From an uncultured bacterium (GTDB lineage: Bacteria > Planctomycetota > JAJSAM01 > JAJVHW01): a stretch of 64,000 nt of DNA. The position numbers and the translations under genes are program-made. The notes below the pieces were generated by a model. It worked only from the letters and a program-made list of their open reading frames with translations. It made no database searches and was not told the origin of the DNA. Below, piece by piece: positions 44,361 to 53,582 of this stretch (the stretch's first letter is position 1; every line of letters begins with the position of its first letter). The DNA lies in assembly GCA_937996235.1 (NCBI GenBank), contig CALKVK010000032.1:253179-317178 (forward strand). The letters are read 5' to 3'.

Positions 44361-45703
44361 GCTGGACACTCTCCTGACACGTCGACTTGGCCGGTGACGG
44401 CCGCGGTAATGAGGGCTTGGCGGTACTCGTGAAGGCGCCGTACCTGCGATCCCAAGCGACTCCGGACCTCGTCCACCTTGCCGCGGAGAGTCCGGATCGC
44501 GTCACGGATGGACTCTTGCTCCGGCGTCGGAGGAGCCGGGACGCACCAGTCACGGATGTGCGACTGAGAGATCTTCACCATTGACGCGCTCGATCCGCGA
44601 GCGTCCGCCTCAACCTGGGCGCGCCCCGACGGAGAGCGAAGGAAGCTGGAGACGTACTCCGGATCGGCGCGATCCGAACGCAATCGAACACGGTAGATCA
44701 AGTCCGGGAGGAGGCGGCGAGGGTGGTTGCGTGCAACGACGCAGGTGTCCCCGACGAGTAGGGGAGTGTTGGCGCGGGTGATAAGTAGATCGCCAGCCTG
44801 CGCTGCCAAGAGCCGCCTCGCAACGCTCGTGTCGGGGAGTGCCTTGTGTTCACTTGGCACGAATCGGCCGTCCGACACGCAACTGAGCTTCAGCACCGCG
44901 AACTCGTCCGGGTCCGCGGATCGATCGGATGCAACCGGGCTTGATCCCTGCTCGAGTGAAGTGATCAGTCTCCGGAACGGTAGGACCTCCCAGTGCGCCG
45001 GGATCTCCCCGATCCACGGCACGCCGGAGTCCTTCATGGGCACGTCGGGATCGAGGCCCTTCGTCACCGCGTGGTGGATGAGCGCGGCCCGCTTCTCGGC
45101 CAGCAGTTCCAGCAGCCGCTCCTTCTTCTCGATCAGCGCGTCGATGGCGGCCGTCTTCCGGTCGAGGAAGTCGGCGATGGCGGCCTGCGCCTGGAGCGGC
45201 GGTACTGGAACCGTGAGAGACCGAACCACGCCGGAGTTCAGCCCTGCCATGATTGTGCCGCGGCTCTGCAACTCGGCTTCTGCCCTCGCGACGGTGGACT
45301 CACCGAGGAACCACCGCAAGAACTGGCCGTTCAGGATCTCTGGGTCCGTCCGGAGTCTCAGGAGATGGGAATCAATGATCCCAGGCGCCGCGCCAACGGG
45401 CACGACTCCAACGGCGCCGCTAGAGCCCATCATCGTGACCAGCACATCACCAGGTCGGACGGAGTATTGCGAGAGCGATCGAAACTTCGGGTCCGAGATC
45501 CGCCGCGAGCCCACGGAAAAGTCCGCCGCCAGGACGTTCTCTTGGCCATAGACGCGACAGCCGAACTCGACCATGTCCTCAAGGCGCAACGCGCTCCCGA
45601 ACGGCCCAATTCGACTGCCGTCTCGTCCAGGGCGCAGACAGTAGGCGAGCCGAAGTGCTCGCCAGTCGGCCGGGATCTGCGGTTGCCAGGCGGCGTGCGT
45701 CAA
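44357..45703 (-). CDS. hsdS: Type I restriction enzyme, specificity subunit
   Basis: The 448-residue protein has two target-recognition domains joined by conserved helices. The first conserved end is VPVPPLQAQAAIADFLDRKT followed by AAIDALIEKKERLLELLAEK. The second has IPAHWEVLPFRRLITSLEQG at its start and PAPPTPEQESIRDAIRTLRG at its end. Each recognition domain reads half of a split DNA target. The start is TTG at 45703, overlapping the hsdM stop (TTGA). The second half diverges more from the standard pattern than the first. Confidence 0.92.
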   Translation of the reverse strand: MTHAAWQPQIPADWRALRLAYCLRPGRDGSRIGPFGSALRLEDMVEFGCRVYGQENVLAADFSVGSRRISDPKFRSLSQYSVRPGDVLVTMMGSSGAVGVVPVGAAPGIIDSHLLRLRTDPEILNGQFLRWFLGESTVARAEAELQSRGTIMAGLNSGVVRSLTVPVPPLQAQAAIADFLDRKTAAIDALIEKKERLLELLAEKRAALIHHAVTKGLDPDVPMKDSGVPWIGEIPAHWEVLPFRRLITSLEQGSSPVASDRSADPDEFAVLKLSCVSDGRFVPSEHKALPDTSVARRLLAAQAGDLLITRANTPLLVGDTCVVARNHPRRLLPDLIYRVRLRSDRADPEYVSSFLRSPSGRAQVEADARGSSASMVKISQSHIRDWCVPAPPTPEQESIRDAIRTLRGKVDEVRSRLGSQVRRLHEYRQALITAAVTGQVDVSGECPA

Positions 45704-47718
45704 CCCAGCACCTCGTCCAACATCCCGCGGATCTCGTCCTCCAGCGCCCGAATCTCCTTCTCGATCTCGGCCAGCGGCCGGGGCGGTGTGTACTCGTAGA
45801 AGTGCCGCGTGAACGGGATCTCGTAGCCGATCTTCGTCTTGGTCTCGTCCACCCAGGCATCGGGGACGTGCGGCAGGACCTCGCGCTCCATGTAGGCAGC
45901 GATGTCCTCGCCGAGCGGGACGTTCTCGTTGTCGCCGAGGTCGGGATCGGGCTCGACGGCACCCTTCGCGTCGCGGCAGACCTCAGCCGCCTCGTCGCGC
46001 TCGCCTAGTGCCGTGAGGATCGCCTTCTGGATGGGGGCGGAGAGCCTCAGGTCGAGACCCTTCGCCGCGGCGTTCAGGTCCTTCAGGAACGCCTTGCGGC
46101 TCGTGTAGACCCGCTCGGCGTCAAAGCAGGCCAGCACATCGCGGATGGCCGCCTGCGCCTGCCGACCCCCCTCGATCTCGGAGTGCCGCGCTCCAGCGTC
46201 CTTCTTGGTGCTCTTGACGAGGCCCTGCCACGTGCGGTCGTCCTCGAGCCGTGCGATCCGCTCGCTGCTCGCCTGGAAGTTGAGGCGGAGGGGGCGCTCG
46301 ACGGTGATCCGACGGAACCCGAAGTCGTCGTTCGCGAAGACCTTCACCTCCGTGCCGGGAACGCCGTCGGCGTAGAGGCGGACGAGCGCGGCGATGTCGT
46401 CCTCCCCGAGTTCCTTGCGCTTGTCGCCGAGCGACTTCCGCATCTTCCGGAAGTACTTCACGCCGTTGACGAGCAGCACCTTCCCGCGGCGCTCCGGCGT
46501 CTTGCGGTTTGTGACCACCCAGACGTACGTGTTGATGCCGGTGTTGTAGAAGAGCTGGTCGGGCATCGCGACGATGGCCTCGAGCAGGTCGTTCTCGAGC
46601 AGGTAGCGGCGGATCTCGCTCTCGCCCGAGCCGGCGGCGCCGGTGAAGAGAGGGGAGCCGTTGAAGACGATCGCGAGGCGCGAGCCCCCCTCCTCGGGCG
46701 GCTTCATCTTGCTCATCATGTGGAGCAGGAAGAGCAGGGAGCCGTCGTTCTTCCGGGGTAGGCCCGGGCCGAACCTGCCGGAGAAGCCGCGCTTCTCGTG
46801 CTCGTCGCGGACGACCTTCTCGGCCTTCGTCCAGTCCACGCCGAAGGGCGGGTTCGAGATCAGGTAGTCGGTGTGGAGGGCGGCGTGGCCGTCCTCGCTG
46901 AAGGAGTTCCCGCGCTTGATCGCGTCGGCGTCCTGCCCCTTGATCAGCATGTCGGCCTTGCAAATGGCGTAGGACTCGGGGTTCAGCTCCTGCCCGAAGA
47001 CCTGCAGCCGGGCATCGGGGTTCAGCTCGGCCAGGTACTCCTCGGCGACCGAGAGCATGCCGCCCGTCCCGCAGGCCGGGTCGTAGATGGTCCGGACCGT
47101 GCCGGGGCGGCGCAGGGCGTCCGCGTCGCCGACCATGAGCAGGTTGACCATGAGCCGGATGACCTCGCGCGGCGTGAAGTGCTCGCCGGCGGTCTCGTTG
47201 CTCTGCTCCGCGAACTTCCGGATGAGCTCTTCGAAGATCGACCCCATGTGGTGGTTGTCCACCCGGCCGGGGTGGAGGTCGATCCCGGCGTACTTCTGCA
47301 GGACCAGGTAGAGGAGGTCCGCCTTGTCGAGGCGCTCGATCTGCGCCTCGAAGCGGAAGTTCTCGACGATGTCCTGGGCGTTCCGGCTGAAGCCGTGGAT
47401 GTACGCGGTCAGGTTCTGGGCGACGTGGCCCGGAGCGGCGAGGAGCCGCTCGAAGTCGAGCTTCGAGGTGTTGTAGAAGCTCTGCCCGGCCGCCTTGAGG
47501 AGCATCCGCTCCTTCACGGCCTCCGGCGAGCCTTTGTACTTCTCGGCCGCCGCCCAGACCGCCGCGCGCGTCGGGGCGAGCACCTGGTCGAGGCGGCGCA
47601 GGACCGTGAGCGGCAGGATGACCGAGCCGTACTCGTGGGCCTTGTAGTCCCCCCGCAGGAGGTCGGCCACCGACCAGATGAAGCTGACCTTGTCGCCGAA
47701 GCCGTTGGTGCCCGCCAC
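45700..47718 (-). CDS. hsdM: Type I restriction enzyme, methylase subunit
   Basis: The 672-residue protein opens with GFGDKVSFIWSVADLLRG, carries SAM motif I TIYDPACGTGGMLSVAEEY (near residue 213), catalytic motif IV LISNPPFGVDW (near 289), and GEHFTPREVIRLMV between. It is an adenine N6-methyltransferase that modifies the host target and forms the core of the restriction complex. Of the possible starts, GTG at 47718 has a strong GGGAGGTG just upstream and gives a standard N-terminus. The longer ORF to 47898 adds an Arg-rich extension. The C-terminal about 150 residues include a coiled coil (PLAEIEKEIRALEDEIRGML). Confidence 0.95.
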   Translation of the reverse strand: MAGTNGFGDKVSFIWSVADLLRGDYKAHEYGSVILPLTVLRRLDQVLAPTRAAVWAAAEKYKGSPEAVKERMLLKAAGQSFYNTSKLDFERLLAAPGHVAQNLTAYIHGFSRNAQDIVENFRFEAQIERLDKADLLYLVLQKYAGIDLHPGRVDNHHMGSIFEELIRKFAEQSNETAGEHFTPREVIRLMVNLLMVGDADALRRPGTVRTIYDPACGTGGMLSVAEEYLAELNPDARLQVFGQELNPESYAICKADMLIKGQDADAIKRGNSFSEDGHAALHTDYLISNPPFGVDWTKAEKVVRDEHEKRGFSGRFGPGLPRKNDGSLLFLLHMMSKMKPPEEGGSRLAIVFNGSPLFTGAAGSGESEIRRYLLENDLLEAIVAMPDQLFYNTGINTYVWVVTNRKTPERRGKVLLVNGVKYFRKMRKSLGDKRKELGEDDIAALVRLYADGVPGTEVKVFANDDFGFRRITVERPLRLNFQASSERIARLEDDRTWQGLVKSTKKDAGARHSEIEGGRQAQAAIRDVLACFDAERVYTSRKAFLKDLNAAAKGLDLRLSAPIQKAILTALGERDEAAEVCRDAKGAVEPDPDLGDNENVPLGEDIAAYMEREVLPHVPDAWVDETKTKIGYEIPFTRHFYEYTPPRPLAEIEKEIRALEDEIRGMLDEVLG

Positions 47719-48116
47719 GTCCCTCACCTCCCGCGCCGCAGCGTGACCGCGGCTCCCGTCACGAGGCAGGATCATGGCACGGCGAGGGGCGGGACGGCGA
47801 CCACGAAGCGCGCCCGTCGGATCCGCCAGTCGTCGGGTGGCGCAGCCCGCCCGAGCCGCGGATGGCGGCGACGCGCGATCCACGCACACAGCCAGCAACG
47901 CGCCCTTCAGCGCCGGCTGTGTGGGGCCGTCGATGCGGCCCGATGTTCGGCGCCGCTCGCCGGCTCCGAGGTGCTACCTCGCCAGGCCACCCACAAGGTC
48001 CGATACGCCGTGCCTCGATGTGCTCGCCGCTCCGAACGCTGCGCTCCCCCGAACTCCGGTACCCAGGAGGCAGGGCCGTCAGATAGCCTCGAGCGGCGTT
48101 GCCCGAGGACGAAGCG
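47719..48116. other. Divergent intergenic region upstream of hsdM
   Basis: About 400 bases between hsdM (minus) and a plus-strand membrane protein. ORFs crossing it are Arg/Ala-rich shadows. It must contain promoters for both directions. No clear -35/-10 pair or operator was recognised. Confidence 0.35.
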
Positions 48117-48674
48117 ATGCGACTCCTGCGCGTGCTCGATCTCAAGAAGCTTGATCTCAGCAGGATCGCCGAGCTCCCGTGGAGCTGGATCGTGCTGACC
48201 GCGATCGGCGTAGCGATCATCGGCTCGCTTGCTCAGTTCGTGGTGGACACGCGACGCAAGCTCCGGCTTCGAGCGGCGCACGAACAGCTCGACCTCATGC
48301 TCGACGCGCGGGGAGAGTTCGATCCCGGCGCGCGGCGCGCGGCGCACGCGAGCTTGGACCACAGGACGCAAGCCGCACGAGAACTCGAGCTCGCGAGGCA
48401 GCGCGCTCGCGACTCTGGACCGATGCCGGAGCGCGACTTCTTCAAGGGCTCTCCAACGTCCGCCGTCCTCGCCGTCGGCGTCTGTCTTCCCGTGGGCGTC
48501 ATCGCTGCTGCGTTCCGCTACACGCTGGGCGTCGCTCTCCTCGGCGTGGGAGCGTCCGAGAACGTTGCGTGGGGCATCGGAGGCGCGGTCGGTGTCGGCG
48601 TCGTGCTGCGCTGGCTCTTCATGGCCGAGCCGCCGCTCTTCGACCTTCGGGAGTCCATCCGACGCCGGCTGTGA
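48117..48674 (+). CDS. Predicted membrane protein of unknown function
   Basis: The 185-residue protein has one N-terminal helix (PWSWIVLTAIGVAIIGSLAQ), then a charged, helical cytoplasmic-type segment (RKLRLRAAHEQLDLMLDARG onward), and two further hydrophobic segments (AVLAVGVCLPVGVIAAAF and ALLGVGASENVAWGIGGAVG). ATG 48117 has GAGGA a few bases upstream. A TTG at 48099 is an alternative. It is not recognised. Its place next to the divergent hsd operon and before another unknown gene suggests island cargo. Confidence 0.55.
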   Translation: MRLLRVLDLKKLDLSRIAELPWSWIVLTAIGVAIIGSLAQFVVDTRRKLRLRAAHEQLDLMLDARGEFDPGARRAAHASLDHRTQAARELELARQRARDSGPMPERDFFKGSPTSAVLAVGVCLPVGVIAAAFRYTLGVALLGVGASENVAWGIGGAVGVGVVLRWLFMAEPPLFDLRESIRRRL

Positions 48675-48871
48675 TGGGACATGCAGCATCGCTGCAGCAT
48701 GCGTTCCGCAGCGTACTTGGCGCGCGCCGTACCGACCCTGTGGGCGGTGATGGATCTGCGAGCGTCCGCGCTGGATGCCTCCTCCCAACGCGACCGCGGC
48801 TGCCGGTGGACTCGTCCGGCAACCAGCGGGCGGCTGCTGGCGATGCGCGGCCTGACACTCCGAGGTGACGG

Positions 48872-49780
48872 ATGACGCGAAACGCGGACGCTCCCGACTC
48901 TCCGGCACACGTCAGGATCGCCGCGATCGCTGCGATCGAGGATCTCGCAGCTCGCATGCAAAGCGACTGCCACCGCGTCGCGCGAACGGAGCCCGGTCCC
49001 GCTGGCGTGACGCACGCGGAACTCGCTTCCCTGAGACACGGCGAGACCGTTGAGTACCGCTCGCAGTGCCGCGAGCCCGGAGAACGGGCATGGAGCGCGA
49101 TCCACGCTGCGGTGTGTGGGACGTCCCACCTGGCAGAGCTCGTGTCGCGACTGGACGCGGTCGCCGAGACCGACGTGATGGAGTTGGCCCGGTTGCAGTC
49201 GGGCCGGCCCCTCGACGTGCCGTTCGGTCTCGAGTACGTCGTCCTAGTCGCGCTTGCCGCACTGCGGCGATCAGACCGAGATCAAGCGCGCCGAATGCTC
49301 CGCTCCATCCCACAGGGGCACTTCGAGCTCCCGCACGAAGGCCTGTTTCATGCGTCCCTCACCATCCCGTCGCAGCCTATATACTGCGAGGACCGACCAG
49401 GGCTCTTCCAACTGGTGGCGATGGCGCTTGTCGCGGATGCGTTCCGTGAGCGCACGGCGGCGCAGGAGTTGGCGCGACTAGCGGTGCAGCGCCTGGCCGT
49501 CGCGGCCGCAACAACTCCGGCGTGGCTTACCGAGTACGTGGAGGCGCGACTCGAGGAGCAGCGACCGAGTGGCGAGTTCGTGCGCGGCGTACCCGCTGCG
49601 GTGAATTGGATGGATACGCAGTTCGGGCGCGCGCCATCTGAGTCGACACTCCGACGCGAACTCCAGGTCGTGGTTGGAACGCGCACGGCGACGCAACGGA
49701 ACACGACTCTGAAGATCCTGATCCGAGATCTGCACGTCATCGCGCGGAGGCTCGGCTACCAGGCGCGAGCGGCGCCGTGA
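48872..49780 (+). CDS. Hypothetical protein, helical
   Basis: The 302-residue protein has no recognised domain. It is rich in Ala, Arg and Glu with predicted helices throughout (HVRIAAIAAIEDLAARMQSD, ELVSRLDAVAETDVMELARL). A middle section, SIPQGHFELPHEGLFHASLT, and a C-terminal KILIRDLHVIARRLGYQARA are distinctive. No signal peptide or membrane segment is seen. Codon bias (G/C third positions) supports coding. Function unknown. Confidence 0.55.
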   Translation: MTRNADAPDSPAHVRIAAIAAIEDLAARMQSDCHRVARTEPGPAGVTHAELASLRHGETVEYRSQCREPGERAWSAIHAAVCGTSHLAELVSRLDAVAETDVMELARLQSGRPLDVPFGLEYVVLVALAALRRSDRDQARRMLRSIPQGHFELPHEGLFHASLTIPSQPIYCEDRPGLFQLVAMALVADAFRERTAAQELARLAVQRLAVAAATTPAWLTEYVEARLEEQRPSGEFVRGVPAAVNWMDTQFGRAPSESTLRRELQVVVGTRTATQRNTTLKILIRDLHVIARRLGYQARAAP

Positions 49781-49945
49781 CGGCGACCCTCGACGGCGTC
49801 CCGCAGCGCGGATCCGCCACGCGCGAGGGCGGAGCAGGATCGCGATTCGCCAAGATCCACCAAAGCGCCAGAGTCGCCTGAAGCGCAGTTCCCAGCCGTC
49901 ACGGTGTGCGCCACGATGCGGCCCTCTTCAACACAGGGGGTTCCC

Positions 49946-50161
49946 ATGAGCCGCATCGAGCTTCTTTCCTCGCAAGACGTCGCCGACGAACTCGACGTCA
50001 GCGCGAGCACGGTCCGTCGCGCCGCAGCCGCGCTCGGAGTCGGCCGCACCGTCGCCGGGCGGCTGGTCTTCGACCCGGACGACGTGGCGGCGATCGCTGA
50101 CGAGATCGAGGGCGATGACGACGGTCACGACGGCGACGACGCCGGCGACGAACTCGACTAG
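49946..50161 (+). CDS. Small HTH DNA-binding protein (excisionase/MerR-like fold)
   Basis: The 71-residue protein has LSSQDVADELDVSASTVRRA, a typical winged-helix HTH_17-like recognition motif, followed by a wing segment (GVGRTVAGRLVFDPDDVAAI) and a very acidic tail (GDDDGHDGDDAGDELD). AGGGGG lies six bases before ATG 49946, which fixes the start. It stands directly before the primase-helicase gene and is probably a regulator of the replication block or an excision factor. Confidence 0.7.
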   Translation: MSRIELLSSQDVADELDVSASTVRRAAAALGVGRTVAGRLVFDPDDVAAIADEIEGDDDGHDGDDAGDELD

Positions 50162-50218
50162 CCGAGGTCGCGGTGGCGCGCGCGGCCTGGACGCCGCGCG
50201 CGCTGCTGCGGACGCGCG

Positions 50219-52441
50219 ATGGAACCGCACGCCCACAACTCAAGTGTACACGCCGCGGCGACGCCACGCGGCGCTGCGCCGCCCACCCCTCAGCCGAAGT
50301 ATCCGGGGCCACGCGGCGTGGGCAGCCTCACCGCGGAGATCGTCGCCAACGGGCGCTCCCGTGATGCGCTCGAGGAACTCCTCGGGCGGGAGCTGAAGCA
50401 GCCCGGAGAGAACACCGTCAGGTGTTGGCAACCGTCGCGTCACGCACACGGAGACCGAAGCCCGAGTGCGTCGGCCAACGTTGCGAAGGGCGTGCTCCAC
50501 TGCCACAAGTGCCACGATACGACGGACATCGCGACGTTGATCATCGCGAACGGCCACGCCCGCGACTTCCCCGGGGCGCGCGCCTTCGCGCTGCAGCGTG
50601 GGTGGCTGCCTAGTCGACCGAGCGGCGCCGCCCTTCTTCCTGCGCCGCACCACGGTGGAGCGAGCATCGTCACGGGCGGCACGTCGGAGTTCCCCTACTA
50701 CCCCGAGGCCGCGAAGCGCCTCGGTTGGGAGTGGAAGACGGACAAGAACGGTACGCGCTGCCTCTCGGTGCCCACCGTTCTGCCAGACGGCACGCCCGGC
50801 CGGCGCAAGCTCCGCGGCCCGCGCATCGAGGGGAAGGTGACAGCCTGGTTCGACGGCGAGCACGCCACGGGAATCGGTCTGATCGTCAACAGAGAGTTCA
50901 CCGACGGCCAGAGCAGGGAGCACCGGCGCATCTACGTCGTCGCCGGAGAGACCGACCTCCTCGCGCTCGAACACTACGCATGCGCCTGGGGCCTCTCTGT
51001 GGCGATCGCATCGGGCGCGAAGGGCGAACGGTCCAGCCTCGAGGGCCTGGTCGAGTTGTTCCGCGGGGCTGAGGTCGTCGTCATCTACGACGCCGATGTC
51101 GATGGCCGAGCGGGCGCCGCAACGCTGCTCGCCGAACTGCGGGCCGCCGGCATCGTTGCCGCGTCACTGGCACTGGAGTTCGCGGAGGACGAGATAGAGG
51201 ACGGGAGGAAGGACCTCCGCGACTGGCTCGAGCTTCACTCGGGCGACGTGCGCAAGCTGGTGGCGCTGGCGGACGCTGCCACGGAGAGAGCCGCGCCGGG
51301 TCCGCGCGCCATCTCGGCCGAGGACCTGCTCGACGCCATTGACGCCGGGCGCTTCCCGCTGCCCGAGCCGCTCTTCACTCCGTACATCCTGCGCGGCGAG
51401 ATCGTCGGGCTCGGAGGTCCGCCCGGCGCCGGCAAGAGCTTCCTTGCGCTCCGGATGGCCATCGTCGCTGCGCTCGGCCTTGGCGACGTGTTGATCAACT
51501 CCGACGACGATCGCCTCGCGTTCGCGCCGTCGAAGCCCCTGAGGGTGCTGTACATCGACGCCGAGGTCGGCCACGCCCTGTTCGGGAAGCGCCTACGGAA
51601 CATCCTCGCGGACATCGGTGTGCAGCGCGGCGCTCTCGAGTCGCGGCTCCACACGCAGTTCCTCCTCGTCCACGCCTTCGACCTCGTCGAGCTCGGGCAC
51701 CGCGAGTACGTGCTCGGCGAGATCGAACGGCTCGGACCGGACGTCGTCGTCTGGGACTCTGTCTCGTCGCTGTTGCCGACGCTGGACCACTCCTCTGGTC
51801 CCGCGGTAAGGGCAAGTGTCCGCGATCTCTTCTACGAGGCGCGGAAGCGCGTCGGTGGAGAGCTGACGCAGCTTCTTCTCTTCCACGCCACGAAACGGGG
51901 CGACGCGCGCTCGCCGAAGTCCGCACAAGATCGCTTCTTCGGCACGCTGATCGGCTGGATGGCGTGCCTCGACGGTGCGCTGTTGCTCGACACGGGCATC
52001 GACCAGAGCGACGGCCGCGTCCACCTCCACCACGCGAAGGCGCGCAACTGCGCGATCCAGACCACGGTAACCATGAGGGGGCCGGACGAGTACGGCCGGT
52101 TCGAGGTTCTCGATGAGCACGAGCGCGTCTCGAAGCGTCCAGTCAGGCAGGCGACGAGCGCGAGCGCGGTGACGGCGACGAAGGCGCACGAGGCGATCAC
52201 GGCTGCGCTGGAGCATCGCAGTAGCGAGTGGGTCACGCTGGCCGAGGTTGTGCACGAGAGCAGCGTGTCCAGATCCTCGTGGGACCGCGCGCTCAGGGAC
52301 GGCCTGCTCAGTGAACTGTCGGACCTCTTCGAGTCCGACACGCACGGAGCCCGCGGAGCGCGGCGGTTCCGGCTCAAGGCGGCACCCGCGCTTCACCAGC
52401 GTCAGCAACGTCATGACGCACGTCAGACGAGGCACAAGTGA
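50219..52441 (+). CDS. Primase-helicase (CHC2 zinc finger, TOPRIM, RepA-like AAA)
   Basis: The 740-residue protein combines three modules. A zinc-finger region has RCWQPSRHAHGDRSPSAS... and LHCHKCHD (about residues 68-100). A TOPRIM domain has IYVVAGETDLLALEHY near 238 and VVVIYDADVDGRAGAATL near 283. A RecA-like AAA_25/RepA ATPase has GLGGPPGAGKSFLALRMA at 396-412, VLYIDAEVG and Walker B DVVVWDSVSSLLP near 508. A C-terminal winged-helix-like tail follows. Such proteins start and unwind replication of plasmids, phages and satellites. It implies that this island can replicate after excision. A run of small ORFs follows immediately. Confidence 0.85.
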   Translation: MEPHAHNSSVHAAATPRGAAPPTPQPKYPGPRGVGSLTAEIVANGRSRDALEELLGRELKQPGENTVRCWQPSRHAHGDRSPSASANVAKGVLHCHKCHDTTDIATLIIANGHARDFPGARAFALQRGWLPSRPSGAALLPAPHHGGASIVTGGTSEFPYYPEAAKRLGWEWKTDKNGTRCLSVPTVLPDGTPGRRKLRGPRIEGKVTAWFDGEHATGIGLIVNREFTDGQSREHRRIYVVAGETDLLALEHYACAWGLSVAIASGAKGERSSLEGLVELFRGAEVVVIYDADVDGRAGAATLLAELRAAGIVAASLALEFAEDEIEDGRKDLRDWLELHSGDVRKLVALADAATERAAPGPRAISAEDLLDAIDAGRFPLPEPLFTPYILRGEIVGLGGPPGAGKSFLALRMAIVAALGLGDVLINSDDDRLAFAPSKPLRVLYIDAEVGHALFGKRLRNILADIGVQRGALESRLHTQFLLVHAFDLVELGHREYVLGEIERLGPDVVVWDSVSSLLPTLDHSSGPAVRASVRDLFYEARKRVGGELTQLLLFHATKRGDARSPKSAQDRFFGTLIGWMACLDGALLLDTGIDQSDGRVHLHHAKARNCAIQTTVTMRGPDEYGRFEVLDEHERVSKRPVRQATSASAVTATKAHEAITAALEHRSSEWVTLAEVVHESSVSRSSWDRALRDGLLSELSDLFESDTHGARGARRFRLKAAPALHQRQQRHDARQTRHK

Positions 52442-52575
52442 TGGCGAGGCAGGTGCTTACGGCTGCAGTGTCAGCCGCGTCAGCGAGCGGTCGTGACGAC
52501 GCTGCCGTAACTCCCTCTCTGGGCAACAGCTTGAGTTCCATCACCATCACTACCCCTACGGGGGAACAGCGGTGA
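52441..52575 (+). CDS. Small ORF after the primase-helicase
   Basis: A 44-codon ORF (MARQVLTAAVSAASASGRDD...) whose ATG overlaps the primase-helicase stop (TGATG). It is Thr/Ser-rich at its end and unrecognised. The overlap favours translation, but TGA stops easily create such overlaps by chance, so the support is limited. Confidence 0.3.
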   Translation: MARQVLTAAVSAASASGRDDAAVTPSLGNSLSSITITTPTGEQR

Positions 52576-52658
52576 CGCAGCTGTCCCCCTCGGGTAGCTC
52601 GCGCCGAACCGAGACGGACGCCGCGACGAGGCGTCGCCGGCAGGGGGCGCGGCCATGA
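52572..52658 (+). CDS. Very small ORF bridging to the HTH gene
   Basis: A 28-codon ORF from GTG 52572 to TGA 52658, Ser/Arg-rich. It overlaps the previous ORF (GTGA) and the next (ATGA). It may only serve to couple translation or may not be a gene at all. Confidence 0.2.
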   Translation: MTQLSPSGSSRRTETDAATRRRRQGARP

Positions 52659-53368
52659 CGCCGGGCCGGGTCCAGCTCGATGCGGAGATCATCGACCGGC
52701 TGCGCGCGCGCGGGTGGGGTGCCCGGCGCATCGCGAAGTACGTCGGCACCTCGCGCTCCACGATCCGGCGGTACCTCATCGGTCGGCGGACTCCGGAGGG
52801 GATTCCCAGCACCTCGACGGCGCCTCTTGGCCCGGTAGGTGGGCCACGTCCCCCGGCGGTGGCCCGGACCGGTCGGGAGCAGGCGAGGTTGGGCGCGGAC
52901 CCCCGCGCCCGGCATGCGCAGAGCCTGACCAGGGCCTTCCAGGCCGGTCCGCCGGACCGGGATCGTCACGCGGCCGAATGCATGCGGTCCGCGTTCCTGG
53001 ATGGCCGCCCCCACGCCACGGCGTGGGTCGCCGTCGACGACGCGCTCCGACAGCTCCGACGGGAGCGAGAGGACCGCCGTCGCGCGGCGGAGGTCGCCGC
53101 CTTCGACCTCCGCCGCCACTGGCGGGACGAGGTTGCGCTGCTCTCGGTACGCGCGGCGCAGCTGAGCGTTCGCGGCCGTGCGGATCTCCGGCGGGCGGCA
53201 GACGGGGAGGAGCGGCGCCTCGCCGAACTCCTCGCCCGCCGGCTGGCGGATGGGACCAGCTACGTGTCGCCAACGGAGCTGGTCGACCGGCTCCTGGCCG
53301 ACGGTGTCAAGCGACTCGCCGCGACTCTCGCTGCACTACTCGGAGGCTCGAACGATGCAGGACGGTGA
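52655..53368 (+). CDS. HTH-domain protein, unknown function
   Basis: The 237-residue protein starts with a resolvase/homeodomain-like HTH (DAEIIDRLRARGWGARRIAK followed by YVGTSRSTIRRYLIGRR). Its remaining 180 residues are rich in Arg, Ala and Glu, with a helical pattern (ALRQLRREREDRRRAAEVAA) and no recognised domain. The N-terminus resembles the DNA-binding part of IS21-type transposases or resolvases, but no catalytic residues follow. It may regulate the island's replication block. Confidence 0.6.
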   Translation: MTPGRVQLDAEIIDRLRARGWGARRIAKYVGTSRSTIRRYLIGRRTPEGIPSTSTAPLGPVGGPRPPAVARTGREQARLGADPRARHAQSLTRAFQAGPPDRDRHAAECMRSAFLDGRPHATAWVAVDDALRQLRREREDRRRAAEVAAFDLRRHWRDEVALLSVRAAQLSVRGRADLRRAADGEERRLAELLARRLADGTSYVSPTELVDRLLADGVKRLAATLAALLGGSNDAGR

Positions 53369-53582
53369 CAACCCGGATGGCCGCCCCTCGGACGAGACCG
53401 GAGCGGACACGGCTCTCCGGGAGTCCTGTCGGTGCAGCAGCGACCACCCGTCAGGGAGGCCCAAGCGCCTCGCCGCTGAGGAGAACGCCGCGATCCTCAG
53501 GAACGTCGCGCCAGAGCTCAACGCCGCGGTCCCGCTCGACGACCCGCACGCGGACGGAGGCAAGTATGGGTGGCGACCGTGA
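53355..53582 (+). CDS. Small hypothetical protein before the serine recombinase
   Basis: A 75-residue ORF starting MQDGDNPDGRPSDETG and including RPKRLAAEENAAILRNVAPE. The ATG lies 14 bases inside the end of the HTH gene, and its stop overlaps the recombinase start (GTGA). Third-position G/C is high, which supports coding. Function unknown. Confidence 0.45.
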   Translation: MQDGDNPDGRPSDETGADTALRESCRCSSDHPSGRPKRLAAEENAAILRNVAPELNAAVPLDDPHADGGKYGWRP